64,000 nt of DNA from Nitrospinota bacterium (GTDB taxonomy: Bacteria; Nitrospinota; Nitrospinia; Nitrospinales; VA-1): positions 3,674 through 67,673 of the forward strand of contig WAIB01000006.1 in assembly GCA_009873655.1 (NCBI GenBank), written 5' to 3'. Each line of letters begins with the position of its first letter. The first letter of the stretch is position 1. The translations under genes were made by a program, and so were the position numbers. Positions 47,281-57,657 of this stretch are shown here, piece by piece. The notes under the pieces are model-generated. The model saw only the letters and a program-made list of their open reading frames with translations, was not told the origin of the DNA and did no database searches.

Positions 47281-50010
47281 CTAGACTTTCCAGTTTCTGG
47301 CTGCGCTGAGTTTTAGAAGTGCGGGTAAAAAAGTAATGCTCGCAATCAGGCAGCAAAGCACTCCCAGAGAAAGCACCAGTCCGAGGCTGAACACGCCGTA
47401 ATGGTCGGCCACCATCATGCTGCCAAAACCGATGATCGTGGTGAGTGAGCTCAGCACTACTGCCTGTCCGGTGCTTTTGCCCAGCACCACTTTGGTCTTG
47501 TCTTCTTCTTCACGGTAACGGTGCGTGATATGAATTCCATTCACCACACCGATTCCCAGAATCAATGGCAGGATAACCAGGTTTGCCATATTGAGTTTGA
47601 GGTTGAAAACGTCCATGATTCCCAACGTCCATATCGAACCTACGAATACGGGAAGCAGAATGAAGATAACGGTCCGCAGGTTTCTGAAGACAGCAAAAAC
47701 ATAAATGATGATCGCTGTCATGGCATAGATGCCGCCGTTGATGTAGCCTTCTGTCATCAACCGGGTGGAATTGAACATATGCACCGCGCTGCCTGTGACA
47801 TGGGGATCGACCGAGCGAAGGTCTTTTAAGTATGCCTGGCGTTTCTCAAGGTTCCAGATATCCACACTGGGGAAAACAGTAATGAGATATTTTCCCTGCT
47901 CGGAGATAAATCGCTCGCGCAAACTTTTGGGGAGACCTGAAATTTCAACGAACTGCGGATCGGCGTTTTGTTTGAGTTCTTCCATCAGGCCGCGATAATC
48001 CACAAAAAGTTCTTCTGAAAATTTTTCCAGCCTGGCAGCGGCGAGGTCCGGCTGCAAGCTTTCAACACCTTTTGAGAATTGGTCTATTTCCCGTGCCGCC
48101 TGGGCCACCTTGTCCTCCTTTCCTTCCCGTCCCTGCAGTTTGAAGCGGATGCGTTTCAAGGTTTTTTTCAGGGCCTTGAGTGAGAAAGGCTCATCCTCTT
48201 CTTCTACATAAATTTCGTTCAGCATGGATGCCAGGTTTTCTTTCACATACTCGGCATTTTCTTTCTGGTTCTCAGGAACCATTGCGGCGATGCTTTCTAC
48301 ATTCTCCACGGTGGGCAGGGTTTTCAGTTTGGCTTCTTTTTCCCTCACCTCTTCCAGCGAATCTGCGAGGAAGGCCGCGGACCAGGCTGAGCGACCGGCA
48401 TTTTCCAGAATGCGCATTTCATATCGCACCGCTTCGGTTCCCTTGGCCTGCAGGTTCAGCAAATTGTAATCAAAAAAGTTTTTCCGGAGAGAAAGCGAAG
48501 CGACCCCCACCAGTACGGTACAGACAATAATAATGAGTTTATAGTGGTCGAAAAACGAATCGAGTTTGCTGATCCTTGCGGTGACGGGTTTTTCTTTAAA
48601 TTTGGGATAATGAGGTGTGCGCCATTTTTCCTCAACCGTTACCAGTGCCGGGAGCAACAAAATCATCGCTATCATGCAAAAGAGGATTCCCCACCCGGCA
48701 ATCCAACCCAACTCGACAATTCCTATAAAATCTGTGAGGACCATGGCCCCGAAGGCCATCGCGGTGGTAATGGCCCCTGAAAAATTTCCCTGTCCTGTTC
48801 CCTGCAATGTTTTTTGCAGCGCGGGAAGGATGTCGTTTCCGGATTGTCGCTCTTCTTTAAAACGTTCGAGAATGTGGATACCAAAATCGATGCCAAGCCC
48901 AATAAGAATCGTTGTAAAAACCACCGAAAGAATATTGAGATGACCCACCGTCAGGGATGTGAAACCCAACGACCATGCCAGGGCAATCAGCAGGCTGAAC
49001 ACGGCCAACAGGGGTTTTACGATACCCTTAAACGCGATGATGAACAACAGGGCAACACCAGCGAGCGCGATTTTAGATGCCAGCTCCACATCTTTTTGCG
49101 TGGTCACCATTTCATCGGTGGATATGACATCTTCACCGGTGAGGCCCACTTCGATTTCAGGAAAATCTTTTTTCACTTCCGCGATCAGGTCGCGTGCAGA
49201 GTAAACCGAATCTTTATACCCGGTAAAACTGGTTTCGTCTTCGTTTGGAACGGCGAGAATAAAAAGCAGTTTCTCGTTTTTTGAAACGAGGTATCCTTTA
49301 TCTCTCAGTGATTCCTCCCCGTCATTGAAAAGGGATTGCCAGGGGGATTGGTAAATATAATTTTTTTCCAGAGATCGGTTCATCTCTTCAAGAAGACGAA
49401 TCAATAAATTCAGATCGTTCTCATCGTTTTTATCTTCTTCCTCCTCATCGCCCTCTCCAAGAAAGTCCGTCATCAAAGAATCCACCATACCGGAGCTGAT
49501 TTCCGTATTGATCTGGTTGAGCAGGGGGTTGAGTCCCGGCGAAGAATTTATCGATTCGATGAAGTCCTGATGTTCCTCCAGTTTTTCCTGAAGACTTTTC
49601 AAATCATCGGGGTCGAGGTAAAGCAGGAAACGCGAGCGGAAGTAACTGGTATCGAATTTATAGATGACCTGTGAAAACAGGTCTGGATGGTTTTTCAGTT
49701 TTGCGGCCAGGGATTCCGAAAACTGCGCCAGGCGCGAAGGGGTTCCCCCTTCGGCAACAATGACCATGCCTTCCAGGTCTTTAAAATGTTTACGGTACTC
49801 TTTGTAGCGTTTTACGTAGGGCAGTCCTTTGGCAACAAGGTCTCCCCGCCCGGTTTTAAAAGTCAATTTTTCTCCGGTGACCCAGATTGAGAGTGCCGCG
49901 AGAATTAAAGAAAACGCAATGATGATGAGGGAGTGCCTGAAAGCCAGACGCTCAATCAAATAGAAAAGTCTATTGAGCAAAGAAGGTCTATCTCTATTGG
50001 GATTTGACAT
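47281..50010 (-). CDS. RND/MMPL superfamily exporter (HpnN-like)
   Basis: Two sets of TM clusters with large loops; GLGIDFGIHILERFKEERQSG and GIGVVNGIHITHRYREEEDK duplicated RND motifs. Confidence 0.9.
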   Translation of the reverse strand: MSNPNRDRPSLLNRLFYLIERLAFRHSLIIIAFSLILAALSIWVTGEKLTFKTGRGDLVAKGLPYVKRYKEYRKHFKDLEGMVIVAEGGTPSRLAQFSESLAAKLKNHPDLFSQVIYKFDTSYFRSRFLLYLDPDDLKSLQEKLEEHQDFIESINSSPGLNPLLNQINTEISSGMVDSLMTDFLGEGDEEEEDKNDENDLNLLIRLLEEMNRSLEKNYIYQSPWQSLFNDGEESLRDKGYLVSKNEKLLFILAVPNEDETSFTGYKDSVYSARDLIAEVKKDFPEIEVGLTGEDVISTDEMVTTQKDVELASKIALAGVALLFIIAFKGIVKPLLAVFSLLIALAWSLGFTSLTVGHLNILSVVFTTILIGLGIDFGIHILERFKEERQSGNDILPALQKTLQGTGQGNFSGAITTAMAFGAMVLTDFIGIVELGWIAGWGILFCMIAMILLLPALVTVEEKWRTPHYPKFKEKPVTARISKLDSFFDHYKLIIIVCTVLVGVASLSLRKNFFDYNLLNLQAKGTEAVRYEMRILENAGRSAWSAAFLADSLEEVREKEAKLKTLPTVENVESIAAMVPENQKENAEYVKENLASMLNEIYVEEEDEPFSLKALKKTLKRIRFKLQGREGKEDKVAQAAREIDQFSKGVESLQPDLAAARLEKFSEELFVDYRGLMEELKQNADPQFVEISGLPKSLRERFISEQGKYLITVFPSVDIWNLEKRQAYLKDLRSVDPHVTGSAVHMFNSTRLMTEGYINGGIYAMTAIIIYVFAVFRNLRTVIFILLPVFVGSIWTLGIMDVFNLKLNMANLVILPLILGIGVVNGIHITHRYREEEDKTKVVLGKSTGQAVVLSSLTTIIGFGSMMVADHYGVFSLGLVLSLGVLCCLIASITFLPALLKLSAARNWKV

Positions 50011-50110
50011 GAATGGGAAAACCGGGGAGTCGCCGCGCTTCTTTCAGGAACGGGTTTCGGCTGGAATTAAAGGAATTGCCGGGTTTCATTTCCCACAGGG
50101 CGTGGCCCGG

Positions 50111-50803
50111 TTAGAAGCGCATGCCCAGACTGAAAATGTGGGCGTTAAGGCCAATGTTGGGAAATTCGATTCCTGAATTAGAAACGTGCCACAACCGGTA
50201 GTTTAAAGACCAGGCACTGTCTTGATTATAAAACTCGATCCCCGCACCGATGTGCAGCAAAAATTCGAATTTCGTAGCGATTTCCCGGGTAGCTAAATCA
50301 TTCCAATCTCCGTATGAGAAACCGGCACCGGCTAGAATATTGGGTGCCCATTTTCTTTCCGGACTGAGAAACTTGTACTGAGCCATGAGAGGTGAAAAAC
50401 CCCATTGTGTGTTCCCCCCCCGGTCCGCAGCGATGGCAACCCCTGCTTCTGCATGGTAGAACAAGGCACCCTGGTACCAGGACTCACCGATCAGACCGGT
50501 TATATTGTGCTGCCAGTTTGGGAAGAGAAAAAGGGTTCCTATATTGATCCGGTCCCTTCCCGGAGGCAAATCGAAGGTATAACCCCATCCCGCCTGAGCA
50601 CCAAAGTCATGCGACCCTTTTTCAAACCGCTGAGAAAAGGTCTCTGCATCAGCCGGACTGGAAAAGGTTGAAAAGGTCAGGAAGAGAGCGGTGACAGCGC
50701 CAAGCAAAAATCTCATAACTAGTTGTTTCCCAAAGTCTAATTTAATAATCATTTCTACTTCAAAGCCGAAATTGTAACATAATGGTTTGCTATTTTCATG
50801 CAA
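50111..50803 (-). CDS. Lipid A 3-O-deacylase-like (PagL family)
   Basis: Signal peptide, beta-barrel pattern, C-terminal NYRLWHVSNSGIEFPNIGLNAHIFSLGMRF (PagL His-Ser signature). Confidence 0.85.
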   Translation of the reverse strand: MHENSKPLCYNFGFEVEMIIKLDFGKQLVMRFLLGAVTALFLTFSTFSSPADAETFSQRFEKGSHDFGAQAGWGYTFDLPPGRDRINIGTLFLFPNWQHNITGLIGESWYQGALFYHAEAGVAIAADRGGNTQWGFSPLMAQYKFLSPERKWAPNILAGAGFSYGDWNDLATREIATKFEFLLHIGAGIEFYNQDSAWSLNYRLWHVSNSGIEFPNIGLNAHIFSLGMRF

Positions 50804-50876
50804 TTATTGGGGTTTGCATGGTCAAGGTTTAATGTTATAATCGGCCTTTTCTCAAATAAATAAAGGGATTTTCGCT

Positions 50877-51155
50877 ATGATGGGAATTGGTTTTCCAGAA
50901 TTAATGATCATTTTGGTCATTATTATGATTATCTTCGGTGCAGGCAAGCTTCCTGAAATTGGCAGCGCTTTTGGAAACAGCATCCGGAACTTTAAAAAAT
51001 CGATGAAGGATGCGGAACAGGAAAATGAAGAATTACCTGAAGGCTCGAATGCAGAAAACGCTATAACAGAGGGTGACGCTGAAGGACAACCTGCTGAAGG
51101 TACCAATCCTGCCGAAAACCCTGTTGCCTCAACAACAGAACCCGAGCAAAAGTAA
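50877..51155 (+). CDS. tatA: Sec-independent protein translocase TatA/E
   Basis: [40 protein letters not shown]. Confidence 0.95.
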   Translation: MMGIGFPELMIILVIIMIIFGAGKLPEIGSAFGNSIRNFKKSMKDAEQENEELPEGSNAENAITEGDAEGQPAEGTNPAENPVASTTEPEQK

Positions 51156-51237
51156 ACCGTTTCTTACTGTTTTTTGCCTGAATCCGGGTTTCTTGACACG
51201 AAAATATTCAGGCAGAGCCTTCAAATTGAATCGCTTT

Positions 51238-51286
51238 GCTATTTTGCGCATCTTATTTATTACGATGGGCGAAATAGCATATTTCG
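51238..51286 (+). promoter_or_regulatory. Leader hairpins upstream of ECF sigma factor
   Basis: Arms 51238-51252 and 51264-51278 (imperfect 15-bp stem) and alternative stem CGAAAT 51270-51275 / ATTTCG 51281-51286. Confidence 0.45.
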
Positions 51287-51348
51287 GCGGTTTTCTGAGA
51301 ATAAAGAGACACACGCCCTTCCGATTAATTTAAAGCCGAATTGCTATA

Positions 51349-51978
51349 ATGTCTTTTTCCCAGCCAAAAGAAGATAAAGAAGTTGAAGAAGCGCTTGTGC
51401 GCGAGTTCCAGGCGGGCAACCTGGAGGCTTATGACAAAATAGCGGATATATACCAGAAAAAGATTTACGGGCTCAGTTTCAATTTAACCCGCAATCAAAT
51501 GGATGCGCAGGATGTGACTCAGGAAGTGCTCCTGACTCTATTCCGAAAGATCAACATGTTTCAGGGTAAATCGGCTTTTTCAAGTTGGGTTTACCGGATT
51601 ACATTAAACGCCAGCTACATGAAGCTGCGCAGTAAAAAGAAAGAACCGAATATATCCATAGACGAATTGATGCCTTCGTTCAATGGAGCGGGGTTTCAAC
51701 AGGAAAAAATTCAGGACTGGTCAGAAAATACCGAATCCTTAATGTTTACGAATGAAACTCGTGACGTTATTAACAAAGCGGTTGATCTTCTTCCAGAAAA
51801 GGAAAAAGTGGTTTTTTTATTGCGGGATGTAGAAGGTCTTTCCACAGAAAAAACCGGGGAGATTCTGGATTTGACGGTTCCGGCCGTTAAATCGAGGTTG
51901 CATCGAGCGAGATTGTTTTTAAGAAAAAAACTTTCAAATTACTTTGAAGAGTTTGCCTCAAGGAAAGCGGAAAAATGA
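51349..51978 (+). CDS. ECF RNA polymerase sigma factor (RpoE-like)
   Basis: LTRNQMDAQDVTQEVLLTLFRKI, FSSWVYRITLNASYMKLRSKKK, LDLTVPAVKSRLHRARLFLRKKL. Confidence 0.95.
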   Translation: MSFSQPKEDKEVEEALVREFQAGNLEAYDKIADIYQKKIYGLSFNLTRNQMDAQDVTQEVLLTLFRKINMFQGKSAFSSWVYRITLNASYMKLRSKKKEPNISIDELMPSFNGAGFQQEKIQDWSENTESLMFTNETRDVINKAVDLLPEKEKVVFLLRDVEGLSTEKTGEILDLTVPAVKSRLHRARLFLRKKLSNYFEEFASRKAEK

Positions 51979-52214
51979 TTTGTTGTAAAGAATGCCTAGA
52001 CCTGCTTTATGATTACCTTGAAGGGGATCTGGACGCAGAAACCACAAAATCACTTGAAGAACATTTTGAGGATTGTCCTCCCTGCATTTCATTTTTAAAC
52101 ACCTATCAATCGACAACCAAGATCTGCCGAGAAACCCTGAATCAGGTAGAAATTCCGGAAGCGATAAGAGATACCCTGCTCAAGGTTCTTAAAGACCATA
52201 AAGAAAGCAATTGA
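51975..52214 (+). CDS. Zinc-finger anti-sigma factor-like protein
   Basis: CCKECLDLLYDYLEGDLDAETTKSLEEHFEDCPPCISFLNTY (HxxxCxxC); ATGA overlap with sigma gene. Confidence 0.9.
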   Translation: MICCKECLDLLYDYLEGDLDAETTKSLEEHFEDCPPCISFLNTYQSTTKICRETLNQVEIPEAIRDTLLKVLKDHKESN

Positions 52215-52399
52215 CCTTAAGCGGGTTTAAAAACAGGGTCCCTATCACGCTCCCATATCCAACTAACCCGTAATTAGACAATTATTACCGCTTCCGCTAT
52301 AATTTTTTCAGGGGCATTTTATTCCAATTTGCCTTCATGATATCTGTTAATATATAAGTATCCTATCATTTATGGCACATTTACCTGAGGCTAAGGGAC

Positions 52400-52888
52400 A
52401 TGGTTGAAATGAAAGTTGAGGGGCTGACATTAGATCCACTGACGAACATGCCCATCATTATTTTAAAAGATTCGACAGGCGCAAAAGCATTGCCTATTTG
52501 GGTGGGATATTTTGAGGCCAACGCAATTGCCTTGGAAATTGAAAACATTTCCACGCCACGTCCCATGACCCATGATCTGTTGAAAAATCTGATTCTGAAT
52601 ATGAAAGCCGAGGTGAACCATATCCTGGTCAATGAATTAAAGGACAATACTTTTTATGCGGTTATATCTGTGGTCTGTGGAGACATCACCCTTTCCATTG
52701 ACTCGCGGCCTTCCGATGCGATCGCTCTGGCCTTGAGAACCAAGTCCCCCATATATGTAGAAGAAAAAGTAATTGAGGCCGCCAAGAGCCTGGATCTCCC
52801 TGATCCGGAAAAAACGAACACAGATGATGAAAAACAATGGCAGGATTGGCTGAATAAAATAAAGCCGGAAGATTTTGGCAAGCTATAA
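52400..52888 (+). CDS. Bifunctional nuclease family (DUF151) protein
   Basis: MPIIILKDSTGAKALPIWVGYFEANAIALEIENISTPRPMTHDLL...SRPSDAIALALRTKSPIYV. Confidence 0.95.
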   Translation: MVEMKVEGLTLDPLTNMPIIILKDSTGAKALPIWVGYFEANAIALEIENISTPRPMTHDLLKNLILNMKAEVNHILVNELKDNTFYAVISVVCGDITLSIDSRPSDAIALALRTKSPIYVEEKVIEAAKSLDLPDPEKTNTDDEKQWQDWLNKIKPEDFGKL

Positions 52889-53007
52889 GCGTCTACATGC
52901 CTTTCTGACAATTTTTCCCCAAACATTTTTTATAATTGCATCGTTGGCTTTTTTGGCCAACCTTATTATTATTACCCCATGAAGTAATTAATTTTCAGGG
53001 TGCCTTT

Positions 53008-53883
53008 GTGAAGAAGATCGGAATATTCTGCAAACAAAAACCCAATGTCGACCCAACCATTGTCAGCCAACTTTCCAAATGGTTAGAGGCCAGAAACTGC
53101 ACCGTCTATCTGGAACCGGATACCGCCGTACTCATCGGAAAAAAAAGTTCCGTCTCTAAAGAAGAAGTCGCTTCCAAATCGGATCTTGTAATTGTTTTAG
53201 GAGGAGATGGGACTTTACTCAATGTAGCCGGGATCGCTCATCCGCATAAAGTACCCATTTTGGGAGTCAACCTGGGTAGCCTGGGATTCCTGACAGAAAC
53301 GACAATGGAAGATTTTTATCCGACCCTTGAACAGGTGTTGGAGGGAAAATGCGAAATCGAAAACCGCATGCTTTTAAATGCGGGTGTCTTAAGAGATGGA
53401 AAAAAAATTGCTGACTTTAATGTACTCAACGATATCGTGATCAATAAAGGGGCCCTGGCAAGAATCGTCAACCTGGAAGTTTTTGTCGATGATCATTACA
53501 TGACTTCTTACAGGGCGGATGGGCTCATCATTGCCTCTCCGACAGGTTCTACGGCCTACTCACTTTCAGCGGGAGGACCGATTATTCATCCCCGGATGGG
53601 AGCGCTGGTTTTAAGTCCCATTTGCCCATTTGCGCTGACTAACAGGCCGATAGTCATTCCCGACTCATCGACCATTAGAGTACAACTCACAACAAGAAAT
53701 GAAGAAGAAGATGTGAGAATCACATTGGACGGACAAACGGGATATTCCATGAAGTCTGGAGATATTCTGGAAGCAAAAAAAGCGAATATTCCTGTCATAC
53801 TTGTTCAGGCTCCAGGAAAAGATTATTACCAGCTTTTAAGAAAAAAACTGCATTGGGGCGGAACGACAGAAAAAATTTCCTGA
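53008..53883 (+). CDS. nadK: NAD kinase
   Basis: LVIVLGGDGTLLNVAG, GVNLGSLGFLTE, SPTGSTAYSLSAGGPIIHP; GTG start at VKKIGIFCKQKP. Confidence 0.96.
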   Translation: MKKIGIFCKQKPNVDPTIVSQLSKWLEARNCTVYLEPDTAVLIGKKSSVSKEEVASKSDLVIVLGGDGTLLNVAGIAHPHKVPILGVNLGSLGFLTETTMEDFYPTLEQVLEGKCEIENRMLLNAGVLRDGKKIADFNVLNDIVINKGALARIVNLEVFVDDHYMTSYRADGLIIASPTGSTAYSLSAGGPIIHPRMGALVLSPICPFALTNRPIVIPDSSTIRVQLTTRNEEEDVRITLDGQTGYSMKSGDILEAKKANIPVILVQAPGKDYYQLLRKKLHWGGTTEKIS

Positions 53884-53895
53884 CCCTTTTAACCA

Positions 53896-54801
53896 TTGAC
53901 TATGAAACGAGATATCATCGCCTGCGGACAAAAGGTGGATATTGGCACACGGGTTGTTTTATGGTCTGAACAAGAGGGATTTGAATGCCCAAACCCGCGA
54001 GGGCGAAACAGCTGCAGTCAGCACGATCCCTCTTTGAACGATGCCCCCAGCCAAAAATTCAAAAACTATAAAATCAAAAACCCCAAAACGGCCTACCAGG
54101 AATTAAACGAAAACGTTTACCAGCTGGTTTTGCACTACGATGTCTGCTACACCTCCTCCCACTGCCATCAACTAATGCGGGAAAGTCCATTTAAGGGAAG
54201 CCATTTTTATCTGGACCTGGACGGCACTCTTTTCCAAACCTGCGATTTATACTGGAAAACCAATACAGCCCCTTCCGATGATAAAAAAGGCAACGAAAGG
54301 GCCGTTCATGTTGAAATTTCCAATTTATCCTGGGAAGCATTGGCAAAGGAATCGGAATATTACCCCTCAAAACAGGATAAGTATAAGAAAACGGATAAAG
54401 GCTGGAAACTGGTTCTTCCTCAAGAATACAAAACCAAAATTTTGAAAAGGCCTTTCAACGCCATACCCGCCAGAACATTTGGAAAGAGGGGCTACTTCAG
54501 CAAAAAAGTGAATGGAAAAACGGTGAGGATGTGGGACTTTACTGAAGAACAATATAAATCTCTTGAAAAACTTTGTATTGGACTGAACAAGCTTTTGCCT
54601 GGCATTAAACTAAAAGTTCCCTTCGATAAAAAAACAGGCCGACACCCCTTGGATCGATTAAATAACTATTCGCGCTTTCACGGGGTATTGGGTCATTGCC
54701 ATGTTCAAAATGGTTCCACCGGGCTGGAGTGCAAATACGATCCCGGTTCCGCTTTCAATTGGGGACGACTGCATCGGGCTTTTAAAAAGACAAAACCATG
54801 A
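53896..54801 (+). CDS. Amidase_2/PGRP-like N-acetylmuramoyl-L-alanine amidase-like protein
   Basis: VYQLVLHYDVCYTSSHCHQLM, GSHFYLDLDGTLFQTCDLYWKTNTAP, NERAVHVEISN, HGVLGHCHVQNG. Confidence 0.75.
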   Translation: MTMKRDIIACGQKVDIGTRVVLWSEQEGFECPNPRGRNSCSQHDPSLNDAPSQKFKNYKIKNPKTAYQELNENVYQLVLHYDVCYTSSHCHQLMRESPFKGSHFYLDLDGTLFQTCDLYWKTNTAPSDDKKGNERAVHVEISNLSWEALAKESEYYPSKQDKYKKTDKGWKLVLPQEYKTKILKRPFNAIPARTFGKRGYFSKKVNGKTVRMWDFTEEQYKSLEKLCIGLNKLLPGIKLKVPFDKKTGRHPLDRLNNYSRFHGVLGHCHVQNGSTGLECKYDPGSAFNWGRLHRAFKKTKP

Positions 54802-54807
54802 ATCCCC

Positions 54808-55392
54808 GTGGAATTTTGGGTTGACCTTTTTCCCCGTTTAGGGGAAGCTGGGGCTTATCTAAATCAATTTTCATTGTGGGACCCTGAAATGCAGCGACTC
54901 GTTTACAGCCTTGTGTTTTTACTGGTAGGGATTGGATTCTCTTCACCCGTTGCGGCAGAAACCTGGTATGTAAAAAAATCTGCGACCAGGCTTCAAGCTC
55001 AAGCCAAAGCCCGCTCAAAAGTTTTAGCCAAACTTAATAAAGGAACTCCTGTTGATGTTTTGGGAAAATCCGGAAAATTTTTCAAAGTCTCCGCCGGGGG
55101 GGAAAAAGGATGGATTTTCAGATTTAAACTAACCAAAAAGGCTCCCTCGGGAGGTGGCGGTGATGGCGATGTATTGGGCGCATTGGGAGGGCAACAACAA
55201 ATCGCGGCGCGGGAGTCGGCTTATGGTTCGAGCATCCGCGGTCTGAGTCCAGTCTCAGAAAAACATGCCCTTAACAAAGGAATATCCCCGGCCAGCATCG
55301 AAGCGGTAAAGGAAATGGAGCGATATAAGGTCAACGATGAAGCCCTGGATAAGTTTCTTGAAGAAGGCCGGCTGGGAGCCTATGGAGATTAA
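54808..55392 (+). CDS. SH3-like domain exported protein
   Basis: TWYVKKSATRLQAQAKARSKVLAKLNKGTPVDVLGKSGKFFKVSAGGEKGWIF; real start probably internal ATG at MQRLVYSLVFLLVG. Confidence 0.82.
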   Translation: MEFWVDLFPRLGEAGAYLNQFSLWDPEMQRLVYSLVFLLVGIGFSSPVAAETWYVKKSATRLQAQAKARSKVLAKLNKGTPVDVLGKSGKFFKVSAGGEKGWIFRFKLTKKAPSGGGGDGDVLGALGGQQQIAARESAYGSSIRGLSPVSEKHALNKGISPASIEAVKEMERYKVNDEALDKFLEEGRLGAYGD

Positions 55393-55394
55393 TT

Positions 55395-56396
55395 ATGAAA
55401 ACTAAATCTATTTTTATAATTTTATTTTTATTGGGCGCGTTTATCTGGGTAATGCCTTCCTACTCCCTGAACTTTGGAAATATATTAAAGGAAGTTGAGA
55501 AATCGACAAAACCTCCTGAAAAATCCCAACCCAAACCGGAACCCGAAAAAACCCAGCAACCGCAGCAAACCCAACAAACGACCAACCAAAATGGGGGAGG
55601 AGGATTAATAGGCCTTGGCAATTCACTGGGAATTTTTGATAAAAAAACATCTAAACTATTAAACCAGGGCGTGAACACGCTGAAAGCTTTGCAGCCCATC
55701 GGTTATGAAGAAGAAAAAGCGATAGGAGGGCGATTGGCGGCAGAGGTTTTCAATCGCTATGGTGGCGCTTACAATGACCCGAATCTGCTTGAATATGTCA
55801 ACCTGGTGGGCCAGGCTGTCGCCGATGTTTCAAGCCGACCGGATATCGATTATCACTTCGCAATATTAAATACGGAATATCCCAACGCGTTTGCCACTCC
55901 CGGGGGTTATGTTTTTGTCAGCATCGGCCTGTTAAAAATGATCGATAATGAAGCCCAACTTGCCGGGGTATTGGCGCACGAAGTAGCCCATATCGCCCGC
56001 AAACACGCGTTGCAGACATTGGAAAGAAGCCGTAGTCTGCAGGGTATCAGTTCCCTCACCCTGACCGTTATGGACAAAGACCCGGGATTATTCGATAAAT
56101 TGATCGATGAAGTTTCGAATGTTCTCTTTACAAAAGGCCTGGATAAAAACCTGGAATTTGAAGCAGACAAGTACGGAAGAGAATTTGCCTATCGAACGGG
56201 ATATTACCCCGGTGCCCTCGGCAGATTTATTCAGAAACTGGGTGCCAGCAAAAAAAATCAAGGCTCCATTTTCAGCAGCACGCATCCAACCTCTGGAGAG
56301 AGATACCGTCTCCTGAATAGATCATCATCCCGTTATAAAAAAGCTTCCCTTTACCCAATCCTGGGGAATAGATTTAAAGTAGCTATGAAAAGGTAG
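55395..56396 (+). CDS. M48 family metallopeptidase
   Basis: NAFATPGGYVFVSIGLLKMIDNEAQLAGVLAHEVAHIARKHALQ (HEVAH) and EFEADKYGREFAYRTGY. Confidence 0.95.
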   Translation: MKTKSIFIILFLLGAFIWVMPSYSLNFGNILKEVEKSTKPPEKSQPKPEPEKTQQPQQTQQTTNQNGGGGLIGLGNSLGIFDKKTSKLLNQGVNTLKALQPIGYEEEKAIGGRLAAEVFNRYGGAYNDPNLLEYVNLVGQAVADVSSRPDIDYHFAILNTEYPNAFATPGGYVFVSIGLLKMIDNEAQLAGVLAHEVAHIARKHALQTLERSRSLQGISSLTLTVMDKDPGLFDKLIDEVSNVLFTKGLDKNLEFEADKYGREFAYRTGYYPGALGRFIQKLGASKKNQGSIFSSTHPTSGERYRLLNRSSSRYKKASLYPILGNRFKVAMKR

Positions 56397-56402
56397 AACC
56401 GA

Positions 56403-56870
56403 ATGGCAAAAAATTCCATATTTCGGGACGAACTTCCCGGCGAAAAAAAAAGCATCATCAATCTCTTAATGACCGGGTATATCGTTGTCATTTCCTGCCT
56501 GGGTTACGCGGCATTCTTCCTTTATGTCCAATTGGGTCAAGTCGAACGAATTGTTTCCACCATGAACACCGAAACACTGAAACCGGACCAGTTGGAATTA
56601 TTGAAAGACAGGATCGTTCGCAGCGCGGGCCAGTTGAAAAACGAAATGATCGGGATGGCGGTTGTGGGAACACTTGTTTGTATCATTGGCGGGCTTTACA
56701 CCATCAGCATGGTAATTCGACCTTTAAAAAAACTGGTGCGTTTTGCCGAGGAAAACGGCAAAACAGAATTGCCGGAAATGAAATCCAATACGGAAATAAA
56801 ACAGTTGGCCACCGCCATTACCGTTTTGACAGAGAAGTTAAACCAGGAAGAAAAAAACCCCTCCCCCTGA
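56403..56870 (+). CDS. Two-TM protein with HAMP-like C-terminus
   Basis: TM helices flank a short periplasmic region; GLYTISMVIRPLKKLVRFAEENGKTELPEMKSNTEIKQLATAITVL. Confidence 0.75.
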   Translation: MAKNSIFRDELPGEKKSIINLLMTGYIVVISCLGYAAFFLYVQLGQVERIVSTMNTETLKPDQLELLKDRIVRSAGQLKNEMIGMAVVGTLVCIIGGLYTISMVIRPLKKLVRFAEENGKTELPEMKSNTEIKQLATAITVLTEKLNQEEKNPSP

Positions 56871-56883
56871 ACCTCTTCTCTGC

Positions 56884-57657
56884 TTAAGAATCGTTATAAT
56901 ACCGGGACAAGCCCTTTAGCTCTTCATTAAATGGAAAAACAACACCCCTGGGAATTCCTGTCTCTTCCAAAAGCTGCGCGAAATAATAAAAGTTCATCGT
57001 ATCTTTTAAACGAAAAATAGAATTCCGGATTTCCTGGGGGGTGGTGCCTTTAGAAACTAAATCTTCGCAAAGATACTCCACTTCCAAAGGTTCTTTTCCT
57101 GCACGCGAAACCAGTGTGGTTAGTTTGGAAGTTTTCAATCCATCTTCCTGAAAGAGCCTTTCCTCTTTTTCCTTTTTAAAATACTTAATACATTTTTCCC
57201 TCAATATAAGCCTTTTCTGCCAGGGTTTGATTTTTTCCCACTTTCCAAATCTTACTTTTACAGGTTTGATAATCTGAAGGTTTTTTAATTCCTGGATTTT
57301 GGATTGATCCTCTTCAAGTTTTACTTTTCTTTCTTCTTCCCTGGTTAAAAGTTCGTCGTCGTAAGATTTTTCCCGGAATTTTTTATCAGCTTTTCTTTTT
57401 TCCAGAAATTTCCTGTATCTAAGGTCAATGACTTCCTCAAAAGTCATTTCATCAAGTTCCTTGTAAAGTTTCATGGTTTCTTTTACATGAAACGCTTTGG
57501 CTTCTTCCCCCATTTTTTTGTATTTTTCCGGGTCTTTTTCTTCAAGCTCCGCCAGAACCGGTTTGAATTCCTCCCATTCCTGGTTCGCCAGGTAACCCCC
57601 ATAGATCATCGCTCCAAAAATGGAAAGCCTTATAATTTTTTTAATGAATTTTTTCAT
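56884..57657 (-). CDS. Hypothetical charged membrane-anchored protein
   Basis: N-terminal TM then highly charged coiled region. Confidence 0.7.
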   Translation of the reverse strand: MKKFIKKIIRLSIFGAMIYGGYLANQEWEEFKPVLAELEEKDPEKYKKMGEEAKAFHVKETMKLYKELDEMTFEEVIDLRYRKFLEKRKADKKFREKSYDDELLTREEERKVKLEEDQSKIQELKNLQIIKPVKVRFGKWEKIKPWQKRLILREKCIKYFKKEKEERLFQEDGLKTSKLTTLVSRAGKEPLEVEYLCEDLVSKGTTPQEIRNSIFRLKDTMNFYYFAQLLEETGIPRGVVFPFNEELKGLSRYYNDS

